NCBI GenBank assembly: GCA_019787685.1
Contig: JAHNUO010000001.1
Location: forward strand, 1,302,001-1,366,000
Direction of reading: 5' to 3'
Source: Chiua virens
Lineage: Eukaryota; Basidiomycota; Agaricomycetes; Boletales; Boletaceae
Length of the DNA: 64,000 nucleotides
How positions within the stretch are numbered: position 1 is the first letter of the stretch; the number at the start of each line of letters is the position of its first letter. This document shows positions 25,179 through 35,879 of the stretch, one piece after another. The translations under genes and the position numbers were made by a program. The notes below the pieces were generated by a model. That model had not been told where the DNA came from. It saw only the letters and a program-made list of their open reading frames with translations, and did not search any database.

Positions 25179-25224
25179 CGCCCCTGAGTGAGTCAGCGGT
25201 TCCGCTATATCGTCCACTCTCATC
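25179..25224. promoter_or_regulatory. 46-bp divergent start-to-start interval
   Basis: The M24 peptidase ATG (25178, minus) and the AlkB ATG (25225, plus) are separated by 46 bp. Any promoter must overlap transcribed sequence of one or both genes, so their 5' leaders are expected to overlap. No TATA motif is visible in it. Confidence 0.5.
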
Positions 25225-26790
25225 ATGAGCGAAGTTGACACCGAAACGCTGATCGCAATGGTGACCAGTCTGCTCACTGTCCCGTATCCGGGGCACGACG
25301 TTGTACTAGACACTCTGGTGGAGTGCGGTGATGTCCAAGCAGCCGTCGCATTCATCGAGACAAAATACAGTCAAGACAGCTCCAAGACAAATAATGCGAA
25401 GAGAAAGACTTCCAGATCAGACCTGACCAAATGGATCGTATCACAACCAGCTTCGAGCTCCAAACCACCTAGTCTCAAGAAGCGACGCGATATGAATTCG
25501 GAGGAACGCGACTCCACAATTCCGGGCCTACATACCATCAAAGACACCACCCGTATCCCTGGAAATCCTGCGGTGGATCTTATGAGCGTGCTGCGCCCAC
25601 CACCGACGTCCAAACAATCAGCACCTCGGTTGCCTCCTCTTACGCTCTCCAATCCTTCCATGGTGGCGCAACACACACCATGCACTTTGCATCTCTCCGT
25701 ACTCCCTGCCGACCTCGCATGCGAACTGTTCTACACCATGATGGATTTGTCACAGTCCTGGAAACGGAACAAATGGTGGCTCTTTGACCGCATCGTGGAA
25801 AGCCCTCATCGCACGGCATTCTTTGTCCGAAGAACCAACGGCGTGGATAACAACGAATCGTGGCAAGAGGCCGCGCAATACTGGTGAGTTTCAGCTTTGA
25901 CGCTGTGAACCATCCTTACTAAGTGCTTATGAGGTATAATGGGCGGCCAACAGAAGTTCCTGAGTTCTTCCAAGACGTTATGGAGAAGGCTTGCGGATAC
26001 GTGGAGAACATCGTCAATGACGAGATGCAAAAACGTGAGAGACTTCCAATGGAGTGGCCTGGCCGTCGTGGCGTCGACGGCCAGCTGTGGCATGCCAACG
26101 TCGCAGCATCAAACTGCTATGAAGGTGGCAATGAGAGTGTCGGGTTTCATTCGGACCAGCTTACCTACCTTGGGCCATATCCTACCATCGCATCACTAAG
26201 CCTTGGTAAGTCTATCCTTTCCTGCAGGGCAGAATCTGACACCGTGGCATCCGTCAACAGGAACAACCCGAACTTTCCGTCTGCGAGAAGTCATTCCTTC
26301 TGATGAGATCGGAAGCCGTTGTGCCAGGACATTTAATATTCCCTTGTCTCACAATTCTGTGCGTTGCGCTGTATATCCGATGTGTCTCAGCTTTATCAAT
26401 CTTCTTGAATTCCAGCTAACAATAATGCATGCAACATGTCAAGAGTCGTTCAAACATTCGATTCCCTCGCAGCCTACCCTTGATCTATTCAGACCCCTTT
26501 ATCCTCATCCGGGAAAACAATCTTCCCAGCCTGAGCCCTCCAATTGCCGCATTAACATTACTTTTCGATTCTATCGTCCTGATTTTCAACCAAAGAGCAC
26601 CCCCCGGTGCAAGTGCGGCGTTCCAACCATTCTTCGACCTGATATGAAAAACCGGCATGACGGCAAAACAGACCGATATTGGTGGGTGTGCTACGCGGGT
26701 GCGCAGAATGATGGCAGGGGGTGTAACTTCTGGCGGGTCATGGACATGCAAGCTGAAGGAAGAGGAGTTTCTGTCTCTGCCAATCCTTGA
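25225..26790 (+). CDS. AlkB-type 2-oxoglutarate dioxygenase with CUE-like and zf-GRF domains
   Basis: Predicted DNA or RNA alkylation-repair demethylase. Residues about 5-45 (LLTVPYPGHDVVLDTLVECG then DVQAAVAFIE) look like a CUE ubiquitin-binding fold. A disordered Lys/Ser/Pro linker follows. The AlkB core has SWKRNKWWLFDR, NVAASNCYEGGNESVGFHSD (His and Asp iron ligands), LGPYPTIASLSLG, the second His in CQESFKHSIPSQP, and RINITFRFYRPDF with the Arg pair that binds 2-oxoglutarate. After it comes a zf-GRF finger (PRCKCGVPTILRPDMKNRH; YWWVCYAGAQNDGRGCNFW) that usually binds single-stranded DNA. Stop at 26788-26790. Introns near 25886-25931, 26204-26260 and 26358-26416. The layout suits an ALKBH2/3-like repair enzyme recruited through ubiquitin and ssDNA. 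Confidence 0.9.
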
Positions 26791-28592
26791 CAGGTGAGTA
26801 AACTTTGCGTGTTTGACGAATTGGAAATCCATCTCAATTCCCGTTTGAAACAATGGGTGCTCCTTACTTTCCCACTCCGGCCATTGTTGACCCCGACACA
26901 GCTTGGAGGTTAGGCGCAATTCCGGGTGGCGCCACCACCATGTAACAGCCAGATTGACAGTTGGATTCGAAGTCATGCATGAGAGGCTGGTTGACTGGTC
27001 AATTAGGCTATGTGTCGGTCCGGCACAAGGTGTTCCGTGCCGACTTCGTCGACCCATCCTTGACAGGTGACGTTCACATGATCAAATCGCGGGGCTTAGA
27101 CTGCACTACACAGAAGAAAATCAAATTTCACCACGAAATTGAATCCCCACGGATGCAGCTATTTGCGAGACCCCCGACATGGCACAATCAATCAAATCAA
27201 CCTCGAAACGGCCGCCATCTTGCCCACTTTCATTATCACTATCTCGTTTAGAATAAGGGGATTCAATTAACAACAACACGAGCTATGAAATTAGTTCCGC
27301 GGACAATGGAAGTGATGACACTGGTGTTGCGGGGCCTATCAAATTCATTCGCACTTTTGATCGCTCACAGGGACTTTCCTCGATATGGCTCCCGTGAACG
27401 ATATCTCGTTGTGATGTAGATTATCTCCGCATCGTCGCGGGTACGTCTTGACCAAACAAGGTTAGTCTCTCGGTCTTTGACGGTCCCACTGATCCCATCC
27501 AACTTTGTTAAAAAATTTCACGGTCATTGGCACCTTGACAGCACATTTGAATTTCCCTGTGCTACTGGGGTCGCAGTTCGTGTATTCTCCTAAATTCCAG
27601 GGTGTTGTTTTCGTGCATCCTTCCTTGTCTTCTCCTATCGAAACCTAAAAAAAAGGACGCATTTGTCTCTACACCATGATGGTTGGTTATTGTTCTGGTT
27701 TCGGATATAGCTATTGGTCGCTGCGTCCAACCGTCTCTAATTTTGACCTGCCTCTGAGCAGACTAAACCATTTCGACCATTCTTTGGACCAGTGTCAGTT
27801 CCTCATTGTTCTATTCCCTCTTTCCTTGCGCTCTCACTCACGCCATATCTTGGCAGGTAGATGTAAGGTTCCTTGTCGCACTAATTTTGAGGGATATGGC
27901 GTGACGATATACATAAATATTCGTTCCTTGAACACACTATGGCCGATCAGAGTCACAGACCGCGCGTTTCCGCGCGGGAACCCTGAGCTAGCGCGCTAGA
28001 CCTGATTTAGGATAATGCGCGCGGAGGAGTGGAAAGTTCACCGTGTTGCGGTCTTACTCATTCGAATGGAGTAAGATGGCTCACCATCATGATTGGTCCG
28101 TAACACGATGATAAAGTATAACTGCGTTCTGTAGAGTTTAGATCATATGATATAGGAACGTCATACTTGGAGCCAAGGTTTCCAACGATCAATGTTACGC
28201 TCGGGAATCTTGCTTCTAGAGTGATAGCCTGGCGTAACAATTTGTCTCGTTATGTATTCAAGTTCGTTGCACGAAGTGAGATTGATGAGTTTCTTCATCG
28301 ATGGAGATGAAAGAAGAGCGTGTAATAAGAGAAGCAGTGGAACGTTTCCAAAAGCGAGCCCTGAAAAAAAAAACACTGGCTATATGGGGATTGTTCAATC
28401 ACTGTACGTAGGTAGTATTCTTATGAACTCCCAGGGTCCCATCGCGCCATGTTGATTGGTCCAAGGAAGAGTCACGTGCAGTCTCGTTCCCGCAATGTCC
28501 CGCTCGTCCCCGGCGAAAAAGTTCGACGACGACAACGCCTTCGACTAGAACCACTTCTACCCACTCTTCAACCCCATCGACGGGCTCAAGTC
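26791..28592. other. 1.8 kb without a supportable gene
   Basis: No open frame here shows family features. The stretch includes a CG-rich palindromic patch at 27959-28023: CGCGCG-TTTC-CGCGCG, the 12-bp perfect palindrome ctagcgcgctag at 27988-27999, and gcgcgcgg. A poly-A run lies at 28363-28373. The last part should hold the QCR10 promoter. Confidence 0.45.
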
Positions 28593-28991
28593 ATGTCACG
28601 CCTTGCATTTCAGACCACCTCGCCATTCACCATGGGCACGACTGTAAGATTACACATGTTGCTTAATGTATTCGAGTGGTGGATACGCTAACTTTGTCTA
28701 TAACCTCTAGTTCTTCAAGCGGTGGACACCCACCCTTAGCATTTGGGGTTTAGGTGCAGGCGCTGCAGCGTTGTTTGTACGTCGTCGCGTATCTTTGGGT
28801 GGCGCACACTAGTCTGACCTCATTTTTGCAGCTATTGTCTGTAACCCCAGTTGTAAAGAATGGCGCTCTCGTCAAGGTGCCACTTGTAAGCTATGCTTGT
28901 CGCTTGTCGCATGTTCTACTGTGCAAACGCTCTATGACAGCTTGGCAGTTATTACGAGGATAAGACTCCTGCGTCGGACAAACCGTTTTAA
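28593..28991 (+). CDS. QCR10: cytochrome bc1 complex subunit 10 (Qcr10)
   Basis: Small membrane subunit of respiratory complex III. Four short exons join to about 73 residues: MSRLAFQTTSPFTMGTT, FFKRWTPTLSIWGLGAGAAA with LF, LLSVTPVVKNGALVKVPL, and LGSYYEDKTPASDKPF, stop at 28989-28991. The single membrane span around WGLGAGAAALFLLSVTPVV and the terminal YYEDKTPASDKPF signature are diagnostic. Exons are separated by introns of about 52-67 nt with GT-AG ends. The start could be either MSRL (28593) or the internal Met before GTT; an upstream ATG at 28496 meets a stop quickly. It is an inner mitochondrial membrane protein. Confidence 0.9.
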
Positions 28992-29082
28992 TCCGACCTA
29001 GACTTCTAGACCCGCATCATAATACCATATCCCCATTTTTGGTATAGCCGAGTGAAAAATGATTAGACTGTAGAGATGGCCG

Positions 29083-30394
29083 TCACAACTTCACACCCTT
29101 TGAGTGCCCTTCAGCTGTGGCGATCGAGCCTAGATCAATTCCAAGGTATCCTTCTAGCTGTTTGACAGTCTCTAGTGTGCCACCTATGGGAGCGTCTGAT
29201 CTTGGATGTCAACAGGAATAGAAATGCCAATCATGTCTGTCGACATGATGAAAATGATGCTACACACGTATTGTCATCATTCCAAGGTGCTTCGCTGTTT
29301 TGAGATTCCTGCGTGTGCAGTGTAGTGAGAAACATTCGATGAGACCTTGAGAACCTACATTCCGATATCATCTAGGAAGATGACTTGGTCCGGGTTGACT
29401 CCACTCTCTTTACACGCATACAGATAAAACCCAGGCTCTGGTTTCCTACAAACCAGGGTCATATTTTTTAAAATTCCGAAGCAGAGCCGGCGTCCCAAAC
29501 TTACCGCAGGCCTACTGCACTAGAATCATAAAAATCGTCAAACAATTCACGTAGGTGCTTGGGTATAGGTCCATCTTGCCACCCCAGAAACTGTAATTCA
29601 GCCTCGGGGATCTCCGGCGAGGTGTCGTGTCCTCCGAAGTTGTTGGTCAATGCGATAATACGCCACCTGCCTATGGCTGCAAAATGATTCACTGTTCTGT
29701 ACTCAGTATTGCACGAAAAGGCTATATGTAGTCACCTCGAAGCTTTTTAATGGCAGTGAGTATGTGGGAGTCATAAGACGTTGCTGATCGCATCATTCGT
29801 CCGAATAGCTGGTATACCCTTAGAGAATGCAACCATTGTCGTGAACTGGGACACACCTCCCGGCCATCGATTTCTAATTCTTTGGGAAGTTGGGGACATG
29901 CTATGGATGCTGTAAGGCGACGACGGAGAGAAATCAACACCGGTGAATGACACACGTATACGTTTTCGTTTGCAGTATTCTGTGTACCACATATTTCCGT
30001 TTGTGGTGTCTGACAGCTCGTGGCTGAATGCAGGGTAGAACTCGAGCAAGGGAACTTCGCCGCGTTCGAATCTTTGCCAAGCACCAGACGAACCACGGGA
30101 CGTTCTGAAACCGCACAATTGAAAAAATTGTGATTCCTTTCGGCGTGGGATCCGGGAGCATACAAAATGTACGCACATAGATACATTGAGGTAGTTGGGG
30201 GGAATATTTTTTTCTGACTCGTACTCTGCAATCGCGATGAACGGGCTCCGAAGGACAACGCCGCCAATCTATATTCTCGACCGCGTGCAACGGTGACGGC
30301 AGCGGAGCCGGCAAGATAACAGTGAGAATGGCCGAGCGCACAGGGCGGCGGTACTCACATCGAACATGACAGCTTTGACGTGAGGGGTGTACAT
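29083..30394 (-). CDS. HAD-superfamily hydrolase (ACAD10/EPHX2 N-domain-like)
   Basis: Exons from ATG 30394 read MYTPHVKAVMFD, then IGGVVLRSPFIAIAEYESEK and IPPNYLN, then GAWQRFERGEVPLLEFYPAF, IIALTNNFGGHDTSP (HAD motif II region), LFDDFYDSSAVGLR and KPEPGFYLYACKESGVNPDQ with VIFLDDIG (motifs III and IV), and finally ETVKQLEGYLGIDLGSIATA before the stop at 29085-29083. The pattern FDIGGVV, GxPPNYLN and FLDDIG is that of the phosphatase-like domain found at the N-terminus of human ACAD10 and soluble epoxide hydrolase, here as a stand-alone protein of about 240-260 residues. Motif I lacks the second Asp of the usual DxD (it is D-I-G), so phosphatase activity is uncertain. The substrate is unknown. 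Confidence 0.8.
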
Positions 30395-30716
30395 TGTGGT
30401 ACGTGATACCGGCGGGAGTAGTGAGCGCTGGCCGGGTCGCCGTGGGGTCCGGATACCTGTGAAGACGATCAAATTGCCGGCGGCAAGGTCTTGTCAAGTT
30501 CGAGGAATGGAAAGACGTTGATAGGAGTCGACTGGGACGAGCACAGAACGATGCAAAGCAAGACCGGACCGCTCCTGGGCAGAGTCGGAAACGGCTTGGA
30601 TCTTGTATTATTGGCTACTTGGCATCCAATCAGAGCTCGACAATCGTCACGGAGCTGGAAATTTCATTTTCTTTCTTTGCGTCTACACACCACCAACAAT
30701 CCACTAACATTGGACG

Positions 30717-31752
30717 ATGGCCAACCCCCGTCAACGTCGCAAGGGAAAGTCTTCTACTTACAAGGCCATCTCATGCTCCAAAAGGGCCAAGAGGCTCCAA
30801 AAGAAAATGCCCGGTGAGTATCACGACATGCCACATTGACTGCCCGTTGCCACACCAATCGCGTCGTATACAGAGAAGCTCAACAGTTTGAATGTTTGCA
30901 GTAATATGTGGGCCAAGAGCTTTGCAAGATGCGTGGGATCCCACCAAAACCGTCCGCCAAAAGTGAGTTTTCCGTTCTGATCGCCTCACGCAAAGAGAGT
31001 ATGGTAGAAGGACTGACTAACCTGCTGGATGCAGTTACCTTTCCTTGGGGCTTGCGCACGACCTAAACCCCATCTCATCAGGTGGATCCGAAGTTAATAT
31101 CAAATGCAACAGTTGATCAGACCAACACGAGCCTACCACGTCCGGGGGCTTCGTCTTGTGCGACTACTGATCCCCAGGCATCTGTCTCCGAAGGATCTCA
31201 ATCCGCTCCTGCACTCCGAAAAGGCTTTGGACGAATTATTAAAGACTCATCTGGTAACGTGGTCCGGGTGGAGCTTCCCTGTGATGAGGAAACGGAAAAT
31301 GCATCGGAGCGGGAAATGGTGATCGACGCTCCAGTTGCAACAACGGAAGCGGAACTGCGTATTTGGGCTCATGATCGTCCTGATGCAGGGCCAGCGGGTG
31401 GAATCATTAAAGGTCAGCGTCCAGTTTCCAACGGGTCAGTGGACGTAGTGGTACCGAGAGGGCACCGCGAACTCGGAACGACCCCATCTCAGTTGAGTGA
31501 CTAACTGATGAACCCATAGATCTGGAGAAGCTTGGTGCTTCTGGGAGGGTACGTGAGCGGCACGCGTCATTGGGGGAGAGAGCGTATCTAGAACGCATGG
31601 TGAAGAAGTATGGCAAGGACGTCGAGAAGATGGCACATGACCGTCGGGTGAATCCTGAACAACGAACAGCAAACGAGCTGATGAGGGCTATCACGAAAGC
31701 CGGGGGATTCGGAGGACTCTGCAAGGACATGGGTAGTAAGGTGGCCGAATAA
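30717..31752 (+). CDS. NOP16: 60S ribosome biogenesis factor Nop16
   Basis: Nucleolar protein needed for large-subunit assembly. It begins MANPRQRRKGKSSTYKAISC (basic N-terminus), continues with KRLQKKMP, GPRALQDAWDPTKTVRQ, YLSLGLAHDLNPISS, then a Ser/Thr-rich linker and ALRKGFGRIIKDSSGNVVRV. The C-terminal conserved part is RHASLGERAYLERMVKKYGK followed by DVEKMAHDRRVNPEQRTANE and a Gly-rich KAGGFGGL segment; stop 31750-31752. Domain order and length match the family. At least four introns, one of them only about 30 nt (31080-31112). It diverges from the HAD gene across 322 bp. Confidence 0.92.
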
Positions 31753-33065
31753 CCTGGTCATTTGTGCTATGAACGTAGTACGGCCACTCGGTGTGCCGGA
31801 CCGTCTCCACTTTAGGGAACATTGAGTGACAGGGTGACTGCAGAAGCGGATGAGTCAGCATCGGAACTTCATTCTCAGCCAAACCTGTGCTCGGAAATGA
31901 CGCATCCTTCGGAGTCAATTTATATCCTGTTAGATCGATGAGATCTTGGAGCGACAACTCTTTCTTCCGTGACTTGTCTTCTCATCACGTATGTTTGTTT
32001 TTTTTCCTTGTCTTTTCTTCGTACTGCAACTACATGGTAGGTTCTAGGGTTGCCACAGGCGGAGGCCGTGCGCTTGTTTAATCCAAGACCAGGTGCATTG
32101 CCCATAATTTAGGTACCCTGCTGATTTTCATAATGCCATACATCCTGCTGGGTGTCACGGGAAACGCCGATCTGGATTTTGGCGAAAAATATACATCTCA
32201 TTTGCTCATTTAACATGCAGCTCAACTGAGTCGGCAGATCACGCCAACGTGGATTTTTGACGTTGGTCCTGTGGAATGCTTTCTCGTTGTTATCGGGAAA
32301 TGAGTATGTGGGTGTAGCGACAGGGATGTGACTCGTGGTCGCGGCAGGGCAAACCTACCACATACAACGACACAATTAGCGGAAGGGCCGCAGTCAAGAT
32401 CTGCACAATCGAGGCGATGGTACATAATTGGACCAATACAAGTGACGGCAAGCTGCAATCAGACGACGATTATGGCATTTCGAATGCCCAAATCAATCTA
32501 AATCGATATCTGTCAACTGATATGATATGAGAAGTGGGTTGGCTTCGTGGGTTCGAAGCATCGCGGCGGGATGCTTACTTGCCGAACTTGGAAGAATGCG
32601 CCTTACCGGATAACGGCTACGTTATTCCCGCTAGCGCTCTTTGCACCGCAACTGTCCAGCCTCCCATCTGTGTACCTTGACCTGGTACCGCAATTTCGAT
32701 ACACCTACGTTCGCGCAATGGGAGATTTGTGAGTGAGTGAACATAGCCATGTTAAACGAGGAAAATAAAATAAAAATGCGACGAAAATAAGCTCCATTTG
32801 GACTAGATCCGGACCCAGAACGGGTCCAAAGCCTGACCCCAATTGCATGGATGGTCGACTTCGACTTACGGCATCCGCTTTTCTCGTGTCTTTTTATCCC
32901 GTGTTCATTCGAGGCAAGTCTTCTTGATTTGGGCTGTGTAAAACATGTCAACGTCAACGATCTCGCCATGTTGTTTTCAGCATCCCCATATCCGCTTCAC
33001 TTTTAAACAACTTCACATTCTCCTCTCATCTTCCGATCCCATCCTCCCATCCTCCCATCCCCTTC
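31753..33065. other. 1.3 kb intergenic region upstream of the zinc-cluster regulator
   Basis: Short unconserved open frames only. The last 120 bp before 33066 are pyrimidine-rich (repeated catcctccc units), as often seen in leaders of fungal genes. I see no tRNA or repeat. Confidence 0.4.
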
Positions 33066-35879
33066 ATGTCACGCCGTCCCTCCTCACTTCCCCGTCCCGT
33101 TGTTGCCGCTCCTTATCCTCGACGCGCCCCTGGCCAACCCAAGTCGTCGAGACAACAATTCTCCGCATGTGGAGCATGCCGAATGAGAAGGTTTGTCATC
33201 ATCATGGTCGTCTTCCCTTGTGCGCGTCCTAAGCCAGATGCATAGGGTCCGCTGTGATCTCAAAGATTTTTATGCTTCTCCAGCCGTCAACACCATCCAA
33301 CAGCCCTCGTGTTCTAACTGCAGAGAGCGCAGTATCAAATGCGTGTAAGTCTTCCCGTTAGTTTTTGTGGTGCCCTCACCGATCGCTCTTCAGCGATGAG
33401 TTCGCAGAGGTCAAGGCTGTTAAATTACTTCGACGGGGAAGACGATTGCAGCAAGTCGAGTACGTCCTCATCATGGTATCCCTCCGGTCGGTAACATGGA
33501 CATTTGAATTTACAGAGCTGTCTATGGGAAAGTGTCGGACAATGTCTCAACCCCACCGGCTGTCTCTCAAGATTCCGTGTCAACGATGTTTTCCACCCCT
33601 CCGGCCTGCACTCTCATCCCACAAATGCAGTTGCCTTTTCTCAGGTCTTCATTCTTCCGCCGATTTTGTATACAACGTCGGTATCCAATTGTCTGCCACG
33701 TTGCAACTCAGCTGACCCGTTACAGGTCCGGTCATTGAACCGGGTGAATTTACCTCCAGATATATTGCGCATGCGGAGGGTACAGCTCCACTCAGCATTG
33801 AGGGAAGAATGCTTGAGATGGTCCTCGTCACATGGGCTGCATCTTTTGGCGTAGACGAATACGGCGGCGAAGAGGATGTTGAAGACAGCATATCAGAGGG
33901 CCAAAGCATGCTTCCTTTTGCAATTGACGATGACGATCATCTGTCCGATCCCAAGGAACGCGAGAGAATGTTCCGCACACAGGCTATGACTAAAGAAATA
34001 CTGACGTTGGTGGACCTCCACGGACTTTTGCGCCGTCCATCCTGGGATGGCGTTCGAGTCCTTTTACTCCTTCTCCCATTAACTTACGGTTAGTCTGTTC
34101 CCACTATGCGGTAACTTGTCGTTCATCTTGTCGACAGGTGTTCAAACTCCCCTAGAACGTCAGGTGAGTGCCGTTCGAGTTGTCCAGACGGCAATGTACT
34201 GACTTTTCGCTAGACCACCTATGAAGCAACCTTGTCTCACGTTCACTCACTATGCAATACCGATAACCCTCCACCCGTCAACAGTGGCTTAGGGCCATAT
34301 TGTGACATCCTTATCCGCGCTCGGGTATTCTGGTACGCCTATGTACATGAAGGCATCACAACGGGTCTCAAGGGTGGACGCCTTGTGCTGTATGTTGATA
34401 ATCACTTTCTTATCGTTCCTTGTCTGAATTTTCTACCACAGGGATAGCGACGATCTCTCTTTATTCCAAGACGGTCTTCCCCCTCGGTATTGTGCATCAG
34501 CCACTAATAGTATCACCTCTTCTTCGCCTTCATCCCGCTCTTCGCCCGTCAGCTCACCCACTTCGCCAACCTTCCCCTTTAACACCCCTATGGACGCCAG
34601 TCACCCGCGGGCTGCCCTGGCCTATCTAGTGGCAAGTCAGTACTTTGCCCTAGCTATGGCTGTCTCCCAGGCCTGTCGCGCTATACACTTAACTTTAACG
34701 GGAACTCGTGCCCGTCGGCAGATCGCGTCTGGGCTCGGTATACCCAAAGCAGCAGTCAAAGAAATTTGGGATAATCTTGAATCCAGCTGGGACAACTTTG
34801 AAACTCTACGTCGCAGTCCTTCCGGCGTCGGCGCTGCCGGGGGTGATCTCATCCGGGGCGAAGACGTGGAACGCTTTGTCAGTGGTTGGCAAGTTTTCAT
34901 CTTTGGATGTCTCAACGTCATCCGTGAAGCACTTCCCAGTCCCACCGAAAATTGTCATGCGACTCCCGCCGACCAGGCTGCCATGGCCAACCTCCACCAT
35001 TCTGCCATCCGACAGTGTCAAAAATTCCTCCCTCATGTTATCGAGATGCTGCAACGTCACCTGAACGTTCCCTCGAACTTTTTCACGTATGATGCTGGTC
35101 TAATCTGCGATGGATGTTTCTTCGCTGGCATGCTCCTCGCACAAAGCGATAAGCTTTCCTCGGAAAGAGATGTGCAGGGATGGGATGCGGATTGGGAAGA
35201 AGGTGTAATGGCTTGTCTTCAGGCGCTTGGTGAGGTCCGCTGGGTATATTCCCGCAGTCATGAGCGAGAAAAGACTCTAAGAGCTGAATGGGAGGCCCGC
35301 ATCGAACGTGACACCGGTCGGCGGCAGGTCCAGCAGTCGCCCACTTCCTTTTCTTTCAAACAAAGCCCAGGCCACTCGCCCTGCTTGAACGACATCACGC
35401 CACTCCCTTGTCCCACCGATGCGAATTCCAAACCACGAACCCTCTCTTTGGTTTCTGCGGGCGGTCGTCCTCACCTTCCACCTTTATCAATATCATTGCC
35501 ATCCGATGACAGTGGACCGGACACTGTATTGACCGACGACGGTAGCTGGGAATCGTACACTCCACCGCCGACCTCAGGTTCCATGACAGGCACCGTTATG
35601 ACTCATCGTAGCCTTTCGCCGACCTCTCCCCCTCGCCATCCGACGGGACCGATCCACAATGTTGCCAATGGCAAAGGACCCCTGTTCGGGGGTGGCGACG
35701 ATATAGACCAGTTCTCTTTCACTGTTGACAGGACACCCGATTCCCGTGGATCTGGCATTGGAGGCCAGTGGACACCTTACAGCTATCTAGACCACGTCAC
35801 CCTCACGACTTCCAACGTTTTGGGGTGTGACGACGGATTTTTTCCACTTGCACCTAACCGCCCGCCGTACATTGCCTAA
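33066..35879 (+). CDS. Zn(II)2Cys6 transcription factor
   Basis: Fungal zinc-cluster regulator of about 800 residues. The basic N-terminus (MSRRPSSLPRPVVAAPYPRR) leads into the six-cysteine cluster read across two introns: SACGACRMRR, VRCDLKDFYASP, SCSNCRERSIKCV. Then come KAVKLLRRGRRLQQVEAVYG (linker and dimerisation helix), SSFFRRFCIQRPVIEPGEFT, MLEMVLVTWAASFGVDEYGG, acidic EEDVEDSISEG, and a helical middle-homology region (YDILIRARVFWYAYVHEGIT; ALAYLVASQYFALAMAVSQA). The large last exon (from about 34442) ends in a long Ser/Thr/Pro-rich tail, a likely activation domain, with stop at 35877-35879. The loop between cysteines 3 and 4 is unusually long. The target genes cannot be told; the conserved block around the RPVIEPGEF segment resembles the subfamily that includes XlnR-like regulators. 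Confidence 0.88.

Noticed and set aside
27676..27999. 107-codon plus-strand open frame
   Set aside because: No family features, and its end overlaps the CG-rich palindromes; chance open frame likely.
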